Assembly: GCA_016715965.1 (NCBI GenBank)
Contig: JADJXG010000001.1
Coordinates: forward strand, 1,741,501-1,805,500
DNA: 64,000 nt
From: Saprospiraceae bacterium
Lineage (GTDB): Bacteria > Bacteroidota > Bacteroidia > Chitinophagales > Saprospiraceae
Direction of reading: 5' to 3'
This document shows positions 8,306 to 17,175 of this stretch, piece by piece; position 1 is the stretch's first letter, and every line of letters begins with the position of its first letter. A program made the translations under genes and the position numbers. The notes below the pieces were generated by a model. The model saw only the letters and a program-made list of their open reading frames with translations, was not told the origin of the DNA and did not search any database.

Positions 8306-8929
8306 CCTATCCTTATACTTCCCCTTAAAATATCCATTAAAAAACCGCATGGTATCCAGATTATAAGGATCTCTTTTTGGCCGGTCGTTGGCAAATACAA
8401 ACGAACAGGCGAAACGGCCTTCGATGATTTTAGTTAAAGTATCTATGAAAACAATCTCAATTTTATTGTCATTCCTGCTTGTGTCTAGAAGATAAGAATC
8501 TACAACGATGTCATTGTGATTGTGTTCAAAATAAGCACAATTACATAAAGGGACTTTTGCTGTGGGTCCATAACAATCAGTTATTAAATTATAGCAACCT
8601 AAGTTGTGATTGTCAATAAAAAAAATTAAATAATCAGCTAATTCTCCATTAACATCTTGTGAAAATAAATGTATGTCAACACCATTCGGATTTCGACCAG
8701 CACCAAAATTAAAAAAACTGATCGAATTAACTTTGGTAGCATACCCAAAATCCACAATAGAATCAATAACTGTGTACGCCCTAACTTTAGATATTGAATC
8801 CAGAATAGGTTCATAGACTATGCAACTGTCTTTAGTTATTGGTGGATTTGGATCATCTGTACCAGAGTCTATGCAAGAGAAATTTAGAAAGTATAGAATG
8901 GCTGTTATAATTAATATATTAGTTTTCAT
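8303..8929 (-). CDS. Small lipoprotein paralog family, copy B
   Basis: A 208-residue paralog of the adjacent copy A. Both start M-K-T-N-I-L-I-I and have a lipobox Cys near residue 19 (LNFSC), D-S-G-x-D-D-x-N-P and D-S-C-I-V-Y-E. Both end with I-I-E-G-R-F-A-C-S-F-V, RPKR and RFFNGYFKGKYKDR. The central about 100 residues differ greatly (here Cys-rich around CNLITDCYGPTAKVPLCNC-like sequence). The two genes form a direct duplication with 880-bp spacing, including the repeat arrays. Conserved ends around a divergent middle point to gene conversion or diversifying selection. Cell location is probably the outer membrane, facing either side. Function is unknown. Confidence 0.75.
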   Translation of the reverse strand: MKTNILIITAILYFLNFSCIDSGTDDPNPPITKDSCIVYEPILDSISKVRAYTVIDSIVDFGYATKVNSISFFNFGAGRNPNGVDIHLFSQDVNGELADYLIFFIDNHNLGCYNLITDCYGPTAKVPLCNCAYFEHNHNDIVVDSYLLDTSRNDNKIEIVFIDTLTKIIEGRFACSFVFANDRPKRDPYNLDTMRFFNGYFKGKYKDR

Positions 8930-9004
8930 GGTAGAACTTTAAGGTGGTGAAAAATCCTTTGCGATTAAACAATTGAATAAAATACAGGCCATTCGTATTT
9001 AGAT

Positions 9005-9146
9005 TTAATTTGACAGCTCAAGCCAATCATACACAACTTCGGTCTTCTTTTCAGAGTCAACGACAGTTTCTTCAAATAATAGATTTATCTGGGCTTCCAG
9101 CATCAAAGGGGCAACAAAAAATGAGAGAAGGAGAGAATGATTTCAT
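9005..9146 (-). pseudogene. Possible remnant of a small secreted-protein gene
   Basis: An ATG at 9146 starts a short signal-like sequence (M-K-S-F-S-P-S-L). After a T6 run, another frame continues as F-F-V-A-P-L-M-L-E, then acidic EETVVDSEKK and a stop at 9005. One indel in the T run would join them into a roughly 47-residue secreted peptide. This is my reading only; it may be noise. Confidence 0.2.
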
Positions 9147-9337
9147 AAAGTTAAAATTATGGTCAAATTTAGCATTATAAACCAACTAATTTTAATCAAA
9201 TAAGGAATTAACGAATTGTTAACATACATTTTGCGTCCATGGTACAATAGAATTGTCAAGGGATTCTATAATCTCAAAACTCACAACTCATAACTCAAAT
9301 AAACACGGTAGATTTCAGCAACTCCATGAAATTCTAT

Positions 9338-9345
9338 TAATTTTG
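9338..9345 (+). promoter_or_regulatory. Bacteroidota -7 box for aspS
   Basis: TAATTTTG matches TAnnTTTG, 26 bases before the aspS ATG at 9372. No convincing -33 TTTG was found at the usual spacing. Confidence 0.5.
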
Positions 9346-9371
9346 CGCATTTTACAAATACCGATAAACAT

Positions 9372-11135
9372 ATGTACAGGACACATCATTGTGGAGAGTT
9401 GAGATTGGAGCACGTCGGGCAAAAAGTGCAGTTGGCAGGATGGGTGCAGGCTAGCCGCAATCTGGGAGGATTGAGTTTTATAGACCTCAGGGACCGTTAT
9501 GGAATCACCCAATTGGCATTTAATATGGAAACCCTACCCGATCTGTGTCTCGAGGCTCGCAAATGTGGAAGAGAATATGTCATTCAGGCAAGCGGGACCG
9601 TAAGAGAACGAAGCAGCAAAAATGCGAACAGGCCTACGGGTGATATAGAAATCGAAGTTTCCGAAATGAAGCTTTTAAACAGTTCGTTGGTTCCTCCCTT
9701 TACCATCGAAGATGAAACCGATGGTGGCGATGAGTTGAGAATGAAATACCGATATCTGGATATCCGGCGCCAGCCAGTGAGAGATAAACTCATTTTCCGT
9801 CATCAAATTGCACTTGAAACCCGCAAATACCTGAGTGATTTAGGTTTTCTCGAAATTGAAACTCCCTACCTGATTAAATCCACACCCGAAGGTGCAAGGG
9901 ATTTTGTGGTACCGAGTAGAATGAATCCTGGTCAATGGTACGCACTGCCGCAATCGCCCCAGACTTTCAAACAAATTCTGATGGTGGCAGGAATGGATAA
10001 ATACTTTCAAATCGTTCGCTGTTTTAGAGATGAGGATTTACGCGCAGACCGACAACCTGAATTTACACAGATTGACTGTGAAATGGCATTTGTGGAAAGA
10101 GAAGATGTGCTAATCGCTTTCGAAGGTTTGATGAAAACACTTTTTAAAAATACACTTCAATTAGATCTTCCAGAATTTCCGCGCATGAGTTACCAAGAAG
10201 CCATGGAGACCTATGGTTCTGACAAACCGGATCTGCGGATAGATATGAAGTTTCAGTCTTTAGAAGGACTCAGGGGTTCCGGCTTTGCTGTGATTGATTC
10301 AGCTCCTTTTATGCGAGGGATCATTTTAAAGGGACTTGAAGACAAACTCAGCAACAAAGAAATCAATGACTTGACCGAATGGGTGAAAAGACCACAGATC
10401 GGTGCAAAGGGGATGATGTACATTAAGTACAGCCCGGATGGGGTAAAATCTTCCATCCTTAAATTTTATTCTGAAGAATTATTAAAGAAAATTGGACAAG
10501 AAATTGGAGCTGAACAGGGAGATGCGATTCTCATATTGACCGGCGAAAAAGACAAGGTGCTTAAACAATTAGGTGATCTCCGATTGGAGGTGGCACGTCG
10601 TTACAATCTCATCCCTGCTGGGGTTTTCAAACCTCTTTGGGTACTGGATTTTCCTTTGGTAGAATGGAATGAAGAGGCTGGAAGATATTTTGCCATGCAT
10701 CACCCGTTTACAAGTCCTTTACCAGAGGATGTTTCTTTAATGGAATCAAAGAATAAAGCCAGCATTCTTTCAATTCGCGCGGACGCTTACGACATGGTGA
10801 TCAACGGTGCTGAATTGGGTGGAGGATCGATTCGAATACACAACAGGGCATTACAGGAAAAAAATTTTGAACTACTTGGATTTACCCCCGAAGAAGCAGA
10901 AGCACAGTTCGGTTTTCTTTTGGGTGCGTTTGAGCATGGTGCGCCTCCTCATGGAGGAATTGCATTTGGACTTGACCGGATATGCGCCATCATGCAAGGC
11001 AGTACTTCGATCCGGGATTACATTGCCTTTCCAAAAAATAACCAGGGCAGAGACATGATGATTGACGCGCCTTCAGCTCTTGATGATAAGCAGCTTGCAG
11101 AACTAAATGTAAAGTCAATGATTGCTCTACTATAA
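9372..11135 (+). CDS. aspS: Aspartyl-tRNA synthetase
   Basis: Charges tRNA-Asp with aspartate. The 587-residue length is normal for the bacterial-type enzyme. The N-terminal OB-fold anticodon-binding domain covers about residues 1-105 (GWVQASRNLGGLSFIDLRDR). Class II motif 2 is present as FRDEDLRADRQPEFTQID (about residues 217-234), the bacterial GAD insertion domain sits in the middle (about 290-410), and motif 3 appears as GIAFGLDRICAIM near residue 530. The start at 9372 fits the conserved MYRTHHCGEL beginning. A TAnnTTTG box lies upstream. Whether it also serves tRNA-Asn cannot be judged here. Confidence 0.97.
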   Translation: MYRTHHCGELRLEHVGQKVQLAGWVQASRNLGGLSFIDLRDRYGITQLAFNMETLPDLCLEARKCGREYVIQASGTVRERSSKNANRPTGDIEIEVSEMKLLNSSLVPPFTIEDETDGGDELRMKYRYLDIRRQPVRDKLIFRHQIALETRKYLSDLGFLEIETPYLIKSTPEGARDFVVPSRMNPGQWYALPQSPQTFKQILMVAGMDKYFQIVRCFRDEDLRADRQPEFTQIDCEMAFVEREDVLIAFEGLMKTLFKNTLQLDLPEFPRMSYQEAMETYGSDKPDLRIDMKFQSLEGLRGSGFAVIDSAPFMRGIILKGLEDKLSNKEINDLTEWVKRPQIGAKGMMYIKYSPDGVKSSILKFYSEELLKKIGQEIGAEQGDAILILTGEKDKVLKQLGDLRLEVARRYNLIPAGVFKPLWVLDFPLVEWNEEAGRYFAMHHPFTSPLPEDVSLMESKNKASILSIRADAYDMVINGAELGGGSIRIHNRALQEKNFELLGFTPEEAEAQFGFLLGAFEHGAPPHGGIAFGLDRICAIMQGSTSIRDYIAFPKNNQGRDMMIDAPSALDDKQLAELNVKSMIALL

Positions 11136-11187
11136 GTTACTTTTAACTAGATGTGGATATATCAATGGATGATAAGAAGTATTTCTT

Positions 11188-11565
11188 ATGGAATTGAATG
11201 AACTGAGCTACACTATTAGGGGAGTCATTTTTCAAGTACATAATCGATTGGGACCCGGCTTGCTGGAAAGCGTATATGAAGCAGCTTTATATTATGAGAT
11301 TCAAAAAATGGGTTTGAATGTGAGGACTCAAGTACCGGTACCTGTCATATATGACGAAATGGATCTAGGTTTAGGATTTAGAATGGATTTATTGGTGGAG
11401 AATCAGCTGATCTTAGAAATAAAAAGTGTGGATGCTTTGCATGATGTTCATAAAAAACAATTATTGACATACCTAAAGCTGGCAAAATTGAAGCTTGGAT
11501 TATTGATAAATTTTAATGTAGCCACACTGGTTGATAAGATAAGTATCATAAGAGTAATTAATTAA
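11188..11565 (+). CDS. GxxExxY protein (PD-(D/E)XK nuclease-like family)
   Basis: A 125-residue protein of the GxxExxY family (PDDEXK_3 type). The signature G-L-L-E-S-V-Y is at about residues 27-33, after the conserved HNRLGPG. The nuclease-like core is GFRMDLLVENQLILEIKS (about residues 57-74), with the Asp and the E-I-K triad of the PD-(D/E)XK fold intact. The C-terminus has the usual LLTYLKLAKLKLGLLINFN run. The biochemical role of the family is not established; it is common in Bacteroidota and Cyanobacteria genomes and metagenomes, often beside repeats. Here it lies 52 bases after aspS and its stop is followed within 10 bases by the ten-unit repeat array. The start ATG at 11188 gives the full family length. 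Confidence 0.9.
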   Translation: MELNELSYTIRGVIFQVHNRLGPGLLESVYEAALYYEIQKMGLNVRTQVPVPVIYDEMDLGLGFRMDLLVENQLILEIKSVDALHDVHKKQLLTYLKLAKLKLGLLINFNVATLVDKISIIRVIN

Positions 11566-11573
11566 TTTTTATC

Positions 11574-12735
11574 TTACTGATTTCACGGATGAGCACAGAT
11601 GAATGTAAATTAAATCTGTGAAAATCTGTGTCATTTGTGAGAAATTCATATCCTTCATCTGTAAAAATCTGAGTCAACCAGAAACAAATTTTTTTCTCAC
11701 AGATTTCACGGATGAGCACAGATGAATGTAAATTAAATCTGTGCCATCAGTGAGCAATTCTTATTCTTCATCTGTAAATATCTGAATCACCCGGAAATAA
11801 TTCTTTTTCTCACAGATTCCACGGATGAGCACAGATGAATGTAAATTAAATCTGTGCCATCAGTGAGCAATTCTTATTCTTCATCTGTAAAAATCTGAAT
11901 CACTCGGAAATAATTCTTTTTCTCACAGATTCCACGGATTCCCACAGATGAATGTAAATTAAATCTGCGAAAATCTGTGTCATTTGTGAGCAATTCATAT
12001 CCTTCATCTGTAAAAATCTGAGTCACCCGGAAATAATTCTTTTTCTCACAGATTCTACGGATTCCCACAGATGAATGTAGATAAAATATGTGAAAATCTG
12101 TGTCATCTGTGAGCAATTCATATCCTTCATCTGTAAAAATCTGAGTCAACCAGAAATAAATTTTTTACTCACAGATTTCACGGATGAGCACAGATGAATG
12201 TAAATTAAATCTGTGAAAATCTGTGTCATTTGTGAGTAATTCATATCCTTCATCTGTAAAAATCTGAGTCACCCGGAAATAAATTTTTTTCTCACAGATT
12301 TCGCGGATGAGCACAGATGAATGTAAATTAAATCTGCGAAAATTTGTGTCATTTGTGAGCAATTCATATCCTTCATCTGTAAAAATCTGAATCACCCGGA
12401 AATAATTCTTTTTCTCACAGATTCCACGGATTCCCACAGATGAATGTAGATAAAATCTGTGAAAATCTGTGTCATTTGTGAGCAATTCATATCCTTCATC
12501 TGTAAAAATCTGAGTCACCCGGAAATAAATTTTTTTCTCACAGATTCCACGGATTCCCACAGATGAATGTAAATTAAATCTGTGAAAATCTGTGTCATCT
12601 GTGAGCAATTCAGATCCTACATCTGTAAAAATCTGAGTCACCAGGAAATAATTCTTTTTCTCACAGATTCCACGGATTCCCACAGATGAATGTAGATAAA
12701 ATATGTGAAAATCTGTGTCATCTGTGAGGAATTCC
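11574..12735. repeat. Ten-unit 113/123-bp direct repeat array
   Basis: Using CACAGATGAATGTA as an anchor, copies start at 11594, 11717, 11830, 11943, 12066, 12189, 12312, 12435, 12558 and 12681: seven steps of 123 bp and two of 113 bp. The short units (copies 2 and 3) lack about 10 bp of the ATCTGTGAAAATCTGTG segment. Each unit holds nested inverted repeats: CACAGAT and ATCTGTG flank an A/T-rich loop, and CTCACAGAT and TGTGAG can pair outside them. Units differ at scattered sites (for example GAGCACAG versus TTCCCACAG), so the array is not newly made. 123 is a multiple of 3, which yields accidental repeat-protein frames on the minus strand. Confidence 0.93.
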
Positions 12736-12914
12736 CTGACTCTGTCAATTTAAACCCTTGCCATCTGAATGCAACTATATTTAAGTTATATATATAAAAT
12801 AAATAAATATGATAAATATCTTCTAAATTAAGAAGTTTAGCCCAAAAAAATAAATAATAAATTAAATATTTGGTCAATTTTAGTACCAATCAACTAAAAT
12901 AAGCAAAAATATTT

Positions 12915-12922
12915 TACTTTTG
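12915..12922 (+). promoter_or_regulatory. Bacteroidota -7 box for glnN
   Basis: TACTTTTG matches TAnnTTTG and lies 39 bases before the glnN ATG at 12962. It overlaps a TTG that would otherwise be a longer start, supporting 12962. Confidence 0.5.
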
Positions 12923-12961
12923 TGCTTCGAATTAATTATTTCATTTACTAAATCTCATTTT

Positions 12962-15154
12962 ATGTCCTCCAATCGAAGTGCAGCGCTCAACCTTTTCCAA
13001 TCCCGACCAAAAACTACCAAAGACCGGGACAATCGCAAGATTACCAGCTACTATGCAGAAAATGTTTTTACCCAGGATAAACTGCGGGCTTACCTGTCCA
13101 ATGATGCATTTAAAGTGTATACACAGACCCTCTCAGAAGGCAAAAAGATATCCAGAGAATTGGCAGACCAGATAGCCGCAGCTTTAAAGGCCTGGGCCAT
13201 GGAAAAAGGGACCACACATTACACCCATTGGTTTCAGCCACTTACGGGAACCACAGCCGAAAAGCACGACTCTTTTTTTACTTTGGCCAATAATGGAGCT
13301 CCGGTTGAAAAATTTGATGGTGATGCCCTGGTCCAGCAGGAACCGGATGCTTCCTCTTTCCCCAGTGGTGGTCTTAGAGCCACTTTTGAAGCAAGAGGAT
13401 ATACCGCCTGGGACCCCATGTCACCTGCTTTTATTATGGACATTGCAGGATCCAAGACACTTTGCATTCCGACCGTTTTTATCTCTTATACCGGTGATGC
13501 CCTGGATCATAAAGCTCCATTGATCAGATCTTTGGAAGCATTGGACAAAGCTGCCACAGGAGTGGCGCGATATTTTGACCGATTTGTCAATAAGGTCAAT
13601 GCAACTTTGGGTTGGGAGCAAGAATATTTTCTGATTGACAAAGCCATGTATTATGCAAGACCTGATTTGATGGCATCGGGTCGGACAGTCTTTGGTCGCA
13701 GCCCTGCCAAAGGCCAGCAATTGGAGGATCATTATTTTGGAGCCATTCCTGAACGCGTCTTCAACTATATGGTGGATTTAGAAATGGAATGCCATAAATT
13801 GGGTATACCTGTTAGAACCAGACACAATGAAGTAGCACCCAGTCAATTTGAGTTAGCCCCAATGTTTGAAGAAGCCAATATTGCAGTGGATCACAACTCC
13901 TTGTTGATGGATTTGATGGACAGGGTGGCAAGAAGACACAATCTGATTGTGTTGTTGCATGAAAAACCATTTGCTGGAATCAATGGAAGCGGAAAACACA
14001 ACAACTGGTCCATGGGTACAGATACGGGTACCAACTTATTGAGTCCGGGAAAAACCCCGAGAAACAATTTGCAGTTTCTCACCTTCTTTATCAATACCAT
14101 CAAAGCCGTTCACGATCATTCCGATTTATTGAGAGCGGCAATAGCGGCTGAAAGCAATGACTATAGATTGGGAGCCAACGAAGCACCTCCGGCCATCATC
14201 TCAGTTTTTATTGGTGAATATCTCTCAAAAGTTTTGGATGCTTTGGAAGAAAGGGTGGAAAATGATTTAAAGGAAGATGCTGAAAATGATTTAAAACTGG
14301 ACATCCACAAAATGATCCCGGATGTTATGATGGACAATACCGATCGAAACCGAACCTCACCTTTTGCATTCACCGGCAATAAGTTTGAATTCCGCGCAGT
14401 GGGATCTTCGGCCAATTGTGCAGATGCGATGATGGTATTAAATACCATCGTAGCCAATCAGTTGAATGATTTTAAAAGTAAGGTGGACAAATTAATTGCA
14501 GACGGAGAGAAGAAAGATTCTGCCATATTAAAGGAATTGAGGGTTTGTATTCAGAGTTCGAAAAACATACTTTTCGAAGGGGATAATTACAGCGATGCCT
14601 GGGCAGAAGAAGCAAAGAAAAGGGGACTTCCAAACATAAAGACGACGCCAGAAGCACTGGATGCATTGACCAAACAGAAGGCCCTTCAGTTGTTTAGTGG
14701 TTTAAACATCATGACCGAACGCGAGCAGGAGGCAAGACACGAAATTTATCTTGAGAAATATATTAAAAAAGTAGAAATCGAGGCGAGTCTCATCAAGGAG
14801 TTGGCGATCAATCAAATTTTACCTGCGTGCATAAAGGCACAGACAGACCTCATTCACAATCTTCAATCTGCAAATAGTATGGGGATCGGTAAAAATCTGA
14901 TGACAGCTCAAGAAGAGATATTAAGCAAGATATCAGAAGCCATTCAATCCGCTTATGGATTTGTCCTTGAAATGGAAAGAGAAAGGGAAAAAGCGCATCA
15001 GCAAAAAGGAACCAGGGAGGTTGCCATTCATCTTTGCGAAAAGGTCAAACCCTTATTTTTGGAAATTCGCTCCCACATTGATGAGCTCGAATTATATGTG
15101 GAAGACAAATTGTGGCCAATTCCCAAATACAGAGAAATTCTTTTTAATCGATAA
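12962..15154 (+). CDS. glnN: Glutamine synthetase type III
   Basis: Makes glutamine from glutamate, ammonia and ATP in the cytoplasm. The 730-residue size is that of type III enzymes, which differ strongly from GlnA. Visible signatures: an N-terminal FYAENVFTQDKLRAYL-like region, THYTHWFQPLTG (about residues 85-96), GWEQEYFLID near residue 216 with the metal-binding Glu, RHNEVAPSQFELAP near 285 and the ATP/glutamate loop GINGSGKHNNWS near 340. The start at 12962 is chosen over upstream TTG codons because those fall inside the promoter. A strong terminator follows at 15254. It is the normal nitrogen-assimilation GS of many Bacteroidota. Confidence 0.97.
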   Translation: MSSNRSAALNLFQSRPKTTKDRDNRKITSYYAENVFTQDKLRAYLSNDAFKVYTQTLSEGKKISRELADQIAAALKAWAMEKGTTHYTHWFQPLTGTTAEKHDSFFTLANNGAPVEKFDGDALVQQEPDASSFPSGGLRATFEARGYTAWDPMSPAFIMDIAGSKTLCIPTVFISYTGDALDHKAPLIRSLEALDKAATGVARYFDRFVNKVNATLGWEQEYFLIDKAMYYARPDLMASGRTVFGRSPAKGQQLEDHYFGAIPERVFNYMVDLEMECHKLGIPVRTRHNEVAPSQFELAPMFEEANIAVDHNSLLMDLMDRVARRHNLIVLLHEKPFAGINGSGKHNNWSMGTDTGTNLLSPGKTPRNNLQFLTFFINTIKAVHDHSDLLRAAIAAESNDYRLGANEAPPAIISVFIGEYLSKVLDALEERVENDLKEDAENDLKLDIHKMIPDVMMDNTDRNRTSPFAFTGNKFEFRAVGSSANCADAMMVLNTIVANQLNDFKSKVDKLIADGEKKDSAILKELRVCIQSSKNILFEGDNYSDAWAEEAKKRGLPNIKTTPEALDALTKQKALQLFSGLNIMTEREQEARHEIYLEKYIKKVEIEASLIKELAINQILPACIKAQTDLIHNLQSANSMGIGKNLMTAQEEILSKISEAIQSAYGFVLEMEREREKAHQQKGTREVAIHLCEKVKPLFLEIRSHIDELELYVEDKLWPIPKYREILFNR

Positions 15155-15253
15155 ATAAAATACCTTCCAATCGGAAGGCATTTACCAACGAAGTTGCCAT
15201 CTGATTTGACGGATTGTTTATATTTGAAATCTCTATACTTTGTGGATAAAATA

Positions 15254-15286
15254 AAAGCAGGTCTTTCTTTAAGACCTGCTTTTTTG
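15254..15286. terminator. Bidirectional Rho-independent terminator between glnN and the convergent gene
   Basis: AAAGCAGGTCTT and AAGACCTGCTTT form a 12-bp stem with a short loop and T runs on both strands. It lies between the ends of glnN (plus) and the gene at 15346 (minus). Confidence 0.85.
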
Positions 15287-15345
15287 TCAAACAGTAGGTA
15301 AATATAATGCTTATTTTTCAAAACTTAAACTTTGCGATGGTAAGA

Positions 15346-15993
15346 TCAAAGCAGTTCGGACATTTCCTTGCAAATCGATTGGTAGGTAGATCCTTCGTAG
15401 TTTAGCTGATTAAACAATGTTTTAGCGATGGGCTTTCCTCCAGGAACCATGGTGATGGAGATTGCGAAGTAGAATCTGACATCGTCTTTAAATGTATTTA
15501 GAATCAAATTGTCTTTCTGCGCAAGATGGAGATTTACTTTCGAGAAATTGCTTGCGGCTGCAGCATAGAGTCCCCTGCTTAATTGAGTTATCGCAAGAAG
15601 ATATCTGGCCAGGTCATCTTCAGGTTTTGAGATCACGTGTTTTCCTAACAACCTATGTGCTTTTTCAAATTCAAAATTTTCAATCAGAAGGCTTGCTTGG
15701 CGGTAAATTTGACCCGACATCAATTCTTGGTTTTCTGTAATTTCTAAATTTTCTTCTGAGCTACTAGTCAAATCTGATGATTCATTGCTTTGAAGTTGTG
15801 AATAAATGGTTTCAATTTTTTCAAAGAATTGTGGACTCAACACCTGGGTCTTTACAAGCGAATTTATCCAGTCGGAATTGAAATTTTTAGTAATCCTTGT
15901 TCCCGGATTCTTCAGATTGGATGGATTGGTTTGAGCAGTGCTGATCAGTATCAGTGTACTAAATGCGATCAATAAACAAAATGCCTTTTTCAT
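15346..15993 (-). CDS. Secreted TPR-like protein, function unknown
   Basis: A 215-residue protein with a clear signal peptide (M-K-K-A-F-C-L-L-I-A-F-S-T-L then STAQ, cleavage about residue 20) and a helical remainder. Residues about 100-170 have the spacing of tetratricopeptide-like helices (YRQASLLIENFEFEKAHRLL, then ARYLLAITQLSRGLYAAAASNF). A resemblance to the C-terminal part of the anti-sigma gene product at 18100 (helical pairs with FEKAKSLF) is weak but notable. No enzyme motif is seen. It shares orientation and neighbourhood with the two small Cys peptides at 16272 and 16882, so it may belong to the same secreted set. Confidence 0.6.
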   Translation of the reverse strand: MKKAFCLLIAFSTLILISTAQTNPSNLKNPGTRITKNFNSDWINSLVKTQVLSPQFFEKIETIYSQLQSNESSDLTSSSEENLEITENQELMSGQIYRQASLLIENFEFEKAHRLLGKHVISKPEDDLARYLLAITQLSRGLYAAAASNFSKVNLHLAQKDNLILNTFKDDVRFYFAISITMVPGGKPIAKTLFNQLNYEGSTYQSICKEMSELL

Positions 15994-16202
15994 GATAGTA
16001 AATTTTTAGTTGTAAAATAATTAATTTTAATCTTGACCTGAACTCTTTATTTCTTACAACTATATGGTGAAGAAATCTATGAATATTTAAGGTAACAGGA
16101 ATTTATTTTTCATTTTTTTTATATAGCCCATTGACAGTCTCTTAGCCCCTTAATTATCTCAGCTATTTCAAGATGGATCTGCGCAGACTTATGTTATAAA
16201 AA

Positions 16203-16236
16203 GAAAGGAGATCAAATTGATTGATCTCCTTTTGAA
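16203..16236 (-). terminator. Terminator after the 16272 peptide gene
   Basis: AAAGGAGATCAA and TTGATCTCCTTT form a strong stem; on the minus strand it is followed by TTTCTTTTT. It lies about 36 bases past the stop of the small Cys peptide gene. Confidence 0.75.
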
Positions 16237-16271
16237 TAGATGGACGTTCAGATTGCTTTCTTTAAAAATGC

Positions 16272-16601
16272 TTACTTTCGCTGGTACACCAATATTTCTT
16301 TGCATATTTCCCGACAAAGTAGGTTATTCGCTACAAGTGCTGGATTTGTGCAATTGGTAAAGCAAAACAGAATGCGCAGGATGTCTCCTGATAGTGGCTG
16401 ACAGATGTCTGTCCTTAAAGTTGACTGATTGAGCGCAAAGGGATTTAGTCCATCCGTCAAATCGCCATAAGGACTATGATTTAATTGTGCAAAGACATCA
16501 TGTTTTGTGCTCACTGCCTTCTCGACCACTCTTTGCGCATTTAATTTCTCTTGATCGATACCTGAAGAGAAAAGGGCGATGAATAAAATGAGATTTTTCA
16601 T
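16272..16601 (-). CDS. Small secreted twin-CX3C peptide 1
   Basis: A 109-residue product starting at ATG 16601 with a signal-like hydrophobic N-terminus (M-K-N-L-I-L-F-I-A-L-F-S-S). Near the C-terminus four cysteines are spaced C-x3-C-x11-C-x3-C (FCFTNC, then LLCREIC). The neighbouring gene at 16882 has the same layout, including the P-x-L-x-x-N run between the pairs. Twin CX3C motifs form disulfide-linked helical hairpins in other peptide families; that this one does so is inferred. It has its own terminator. An upstream in-frame ATG (16643) would add 14 non-signal residues and is less likely. Function unknown; a bacteriocin-like, signalling or structural peptide are all possible. Confidence 0.6.
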   Translation of the reverse strand: MKNLILFIALFSSGIDQEKLNAQRVVEKAVSTKHDVFAQLNHSPYGDLTDGLNPFALNQSTLRTDICQPLSGDILRILFCFTNCTNPALVANNLLCREICKEILVYQRK

Positions 16602-16823
16602 AATAGATGATTTAAAAAGTGAATTAAATATTTTATTAAACAAATGAATATTACATATTTAATGGTGTAGAATAATAGGATTCATTAAGTCACATTGGTA
16701 TATTTATTTTAAGGTTGTCCTGATCCTGATTAATCAGGAATAATTTGTAGCCAGATTCCAAATATATTTATTTATTCTGTGTATTTTTTTATACTCATTG
16801 GTGTTATTGGTATAGGTATAATG

Positions 16824-16855
16824 CAAAAGAGACAAGCCTTCGCTTGTCTCTTTTG
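16824..16855 (-). terminator. Terminator after the 16882 peptide gene
   Basis: AAAAGAGACAAGC and GCTTGTCTCTTTT form a perfect 13-bp stem with a 4-5 base loop. It lies 27 bases beyond the stop of the peptide gene at 16882, in minus orientation. Confidence 0.85.
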
Positions 16856-16881
16856 TAAGTATAAAGAAGTATGCAGGATAA

Positions 16882-17175
16882 TTATGGTTTTCTGTTGCTG
16901 TAGTACAACCAGCAGGATCTGAAGCAATCCTGATTAACGGCAAGAATGGGATCACCGCATCTAAAGTAACATAGTTGGAAGATCTGATCGGAGTCCAGAA
17001 TGATTTTGGTTTTGTCATTCTGTCCATTTCCTCCTGGTTTTTGGGTTCTGGGATCCTGAAATGCGGTCTTTTCATTTGGATTCTCTTTTGAGTTTTCAAT
17101 AGAGGGATAATTAACCCATCCGATCAATGCCCATAGTGCCAGAATTTGCATCGAGAAAAAAAGTTGTGCTTTCAT
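16882..17175 (-). CDS. Small secreted twin-CX3C peptide 2
   Basis: A 97-residue protein with an N-terminal hydrophobic signal (M-K-A-Q-L-F-F-S then LALWALIGWV), a polar Pro/Lys/Asn-rich middle and a C-terminal C-x3-C-x10-C-x3-C (LCYFRC, then DCFRSC) followed by aromatic WLYY. It is homologous to the peptide at 16272 in the Cys region (both have a P-x-L-A/V-x-N segment between the Cys pairs). It lies immediately upstream of, and divergent from, the sigma-factor gene at 17493, and has its own terminator. An overlapping longer frame (16734-17099) lacks a signal and the Cys pattern and was rejected. Function unknown. Confidence 0.6.
   Translation of the reverse strand: MKAQLFFSMQILALWALIGWVNYPSIENSKENPNEKTAFQDPRTQKPGGNGQNDKTKIILDSDQIFQLCYFRCGDPILAVNQDCFRSCWLYYSNRKP

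Noticed and set aside
8112..8366. Plus-strand frames across array 2
   Set aside because: Same artefact of the heptamer words as at array 1.
11874..12683. Minus-strand frames coding a 41-residue repeat protein
   Set aside because: They follow from the 123-bp repeat period (a multiple of 3). The 113-bp units break the frame, there is no ribosome site, and the sequence shows nested DNA inverted repeats instead.
11574..12735. CRISPR array
   Set aside because: Units are contiguous and near-identical over their whole 123 bp, with no unique spacers, and no cas genes are nearby.
16734..17099. A 121-residue frame overlapping the twin-CX3C peptide gene
   Set aside because: It lacks a signal peptide and any recognisable pattern, runs across the terminator at 16824-16855, and is in another frame than the homologous peptide.
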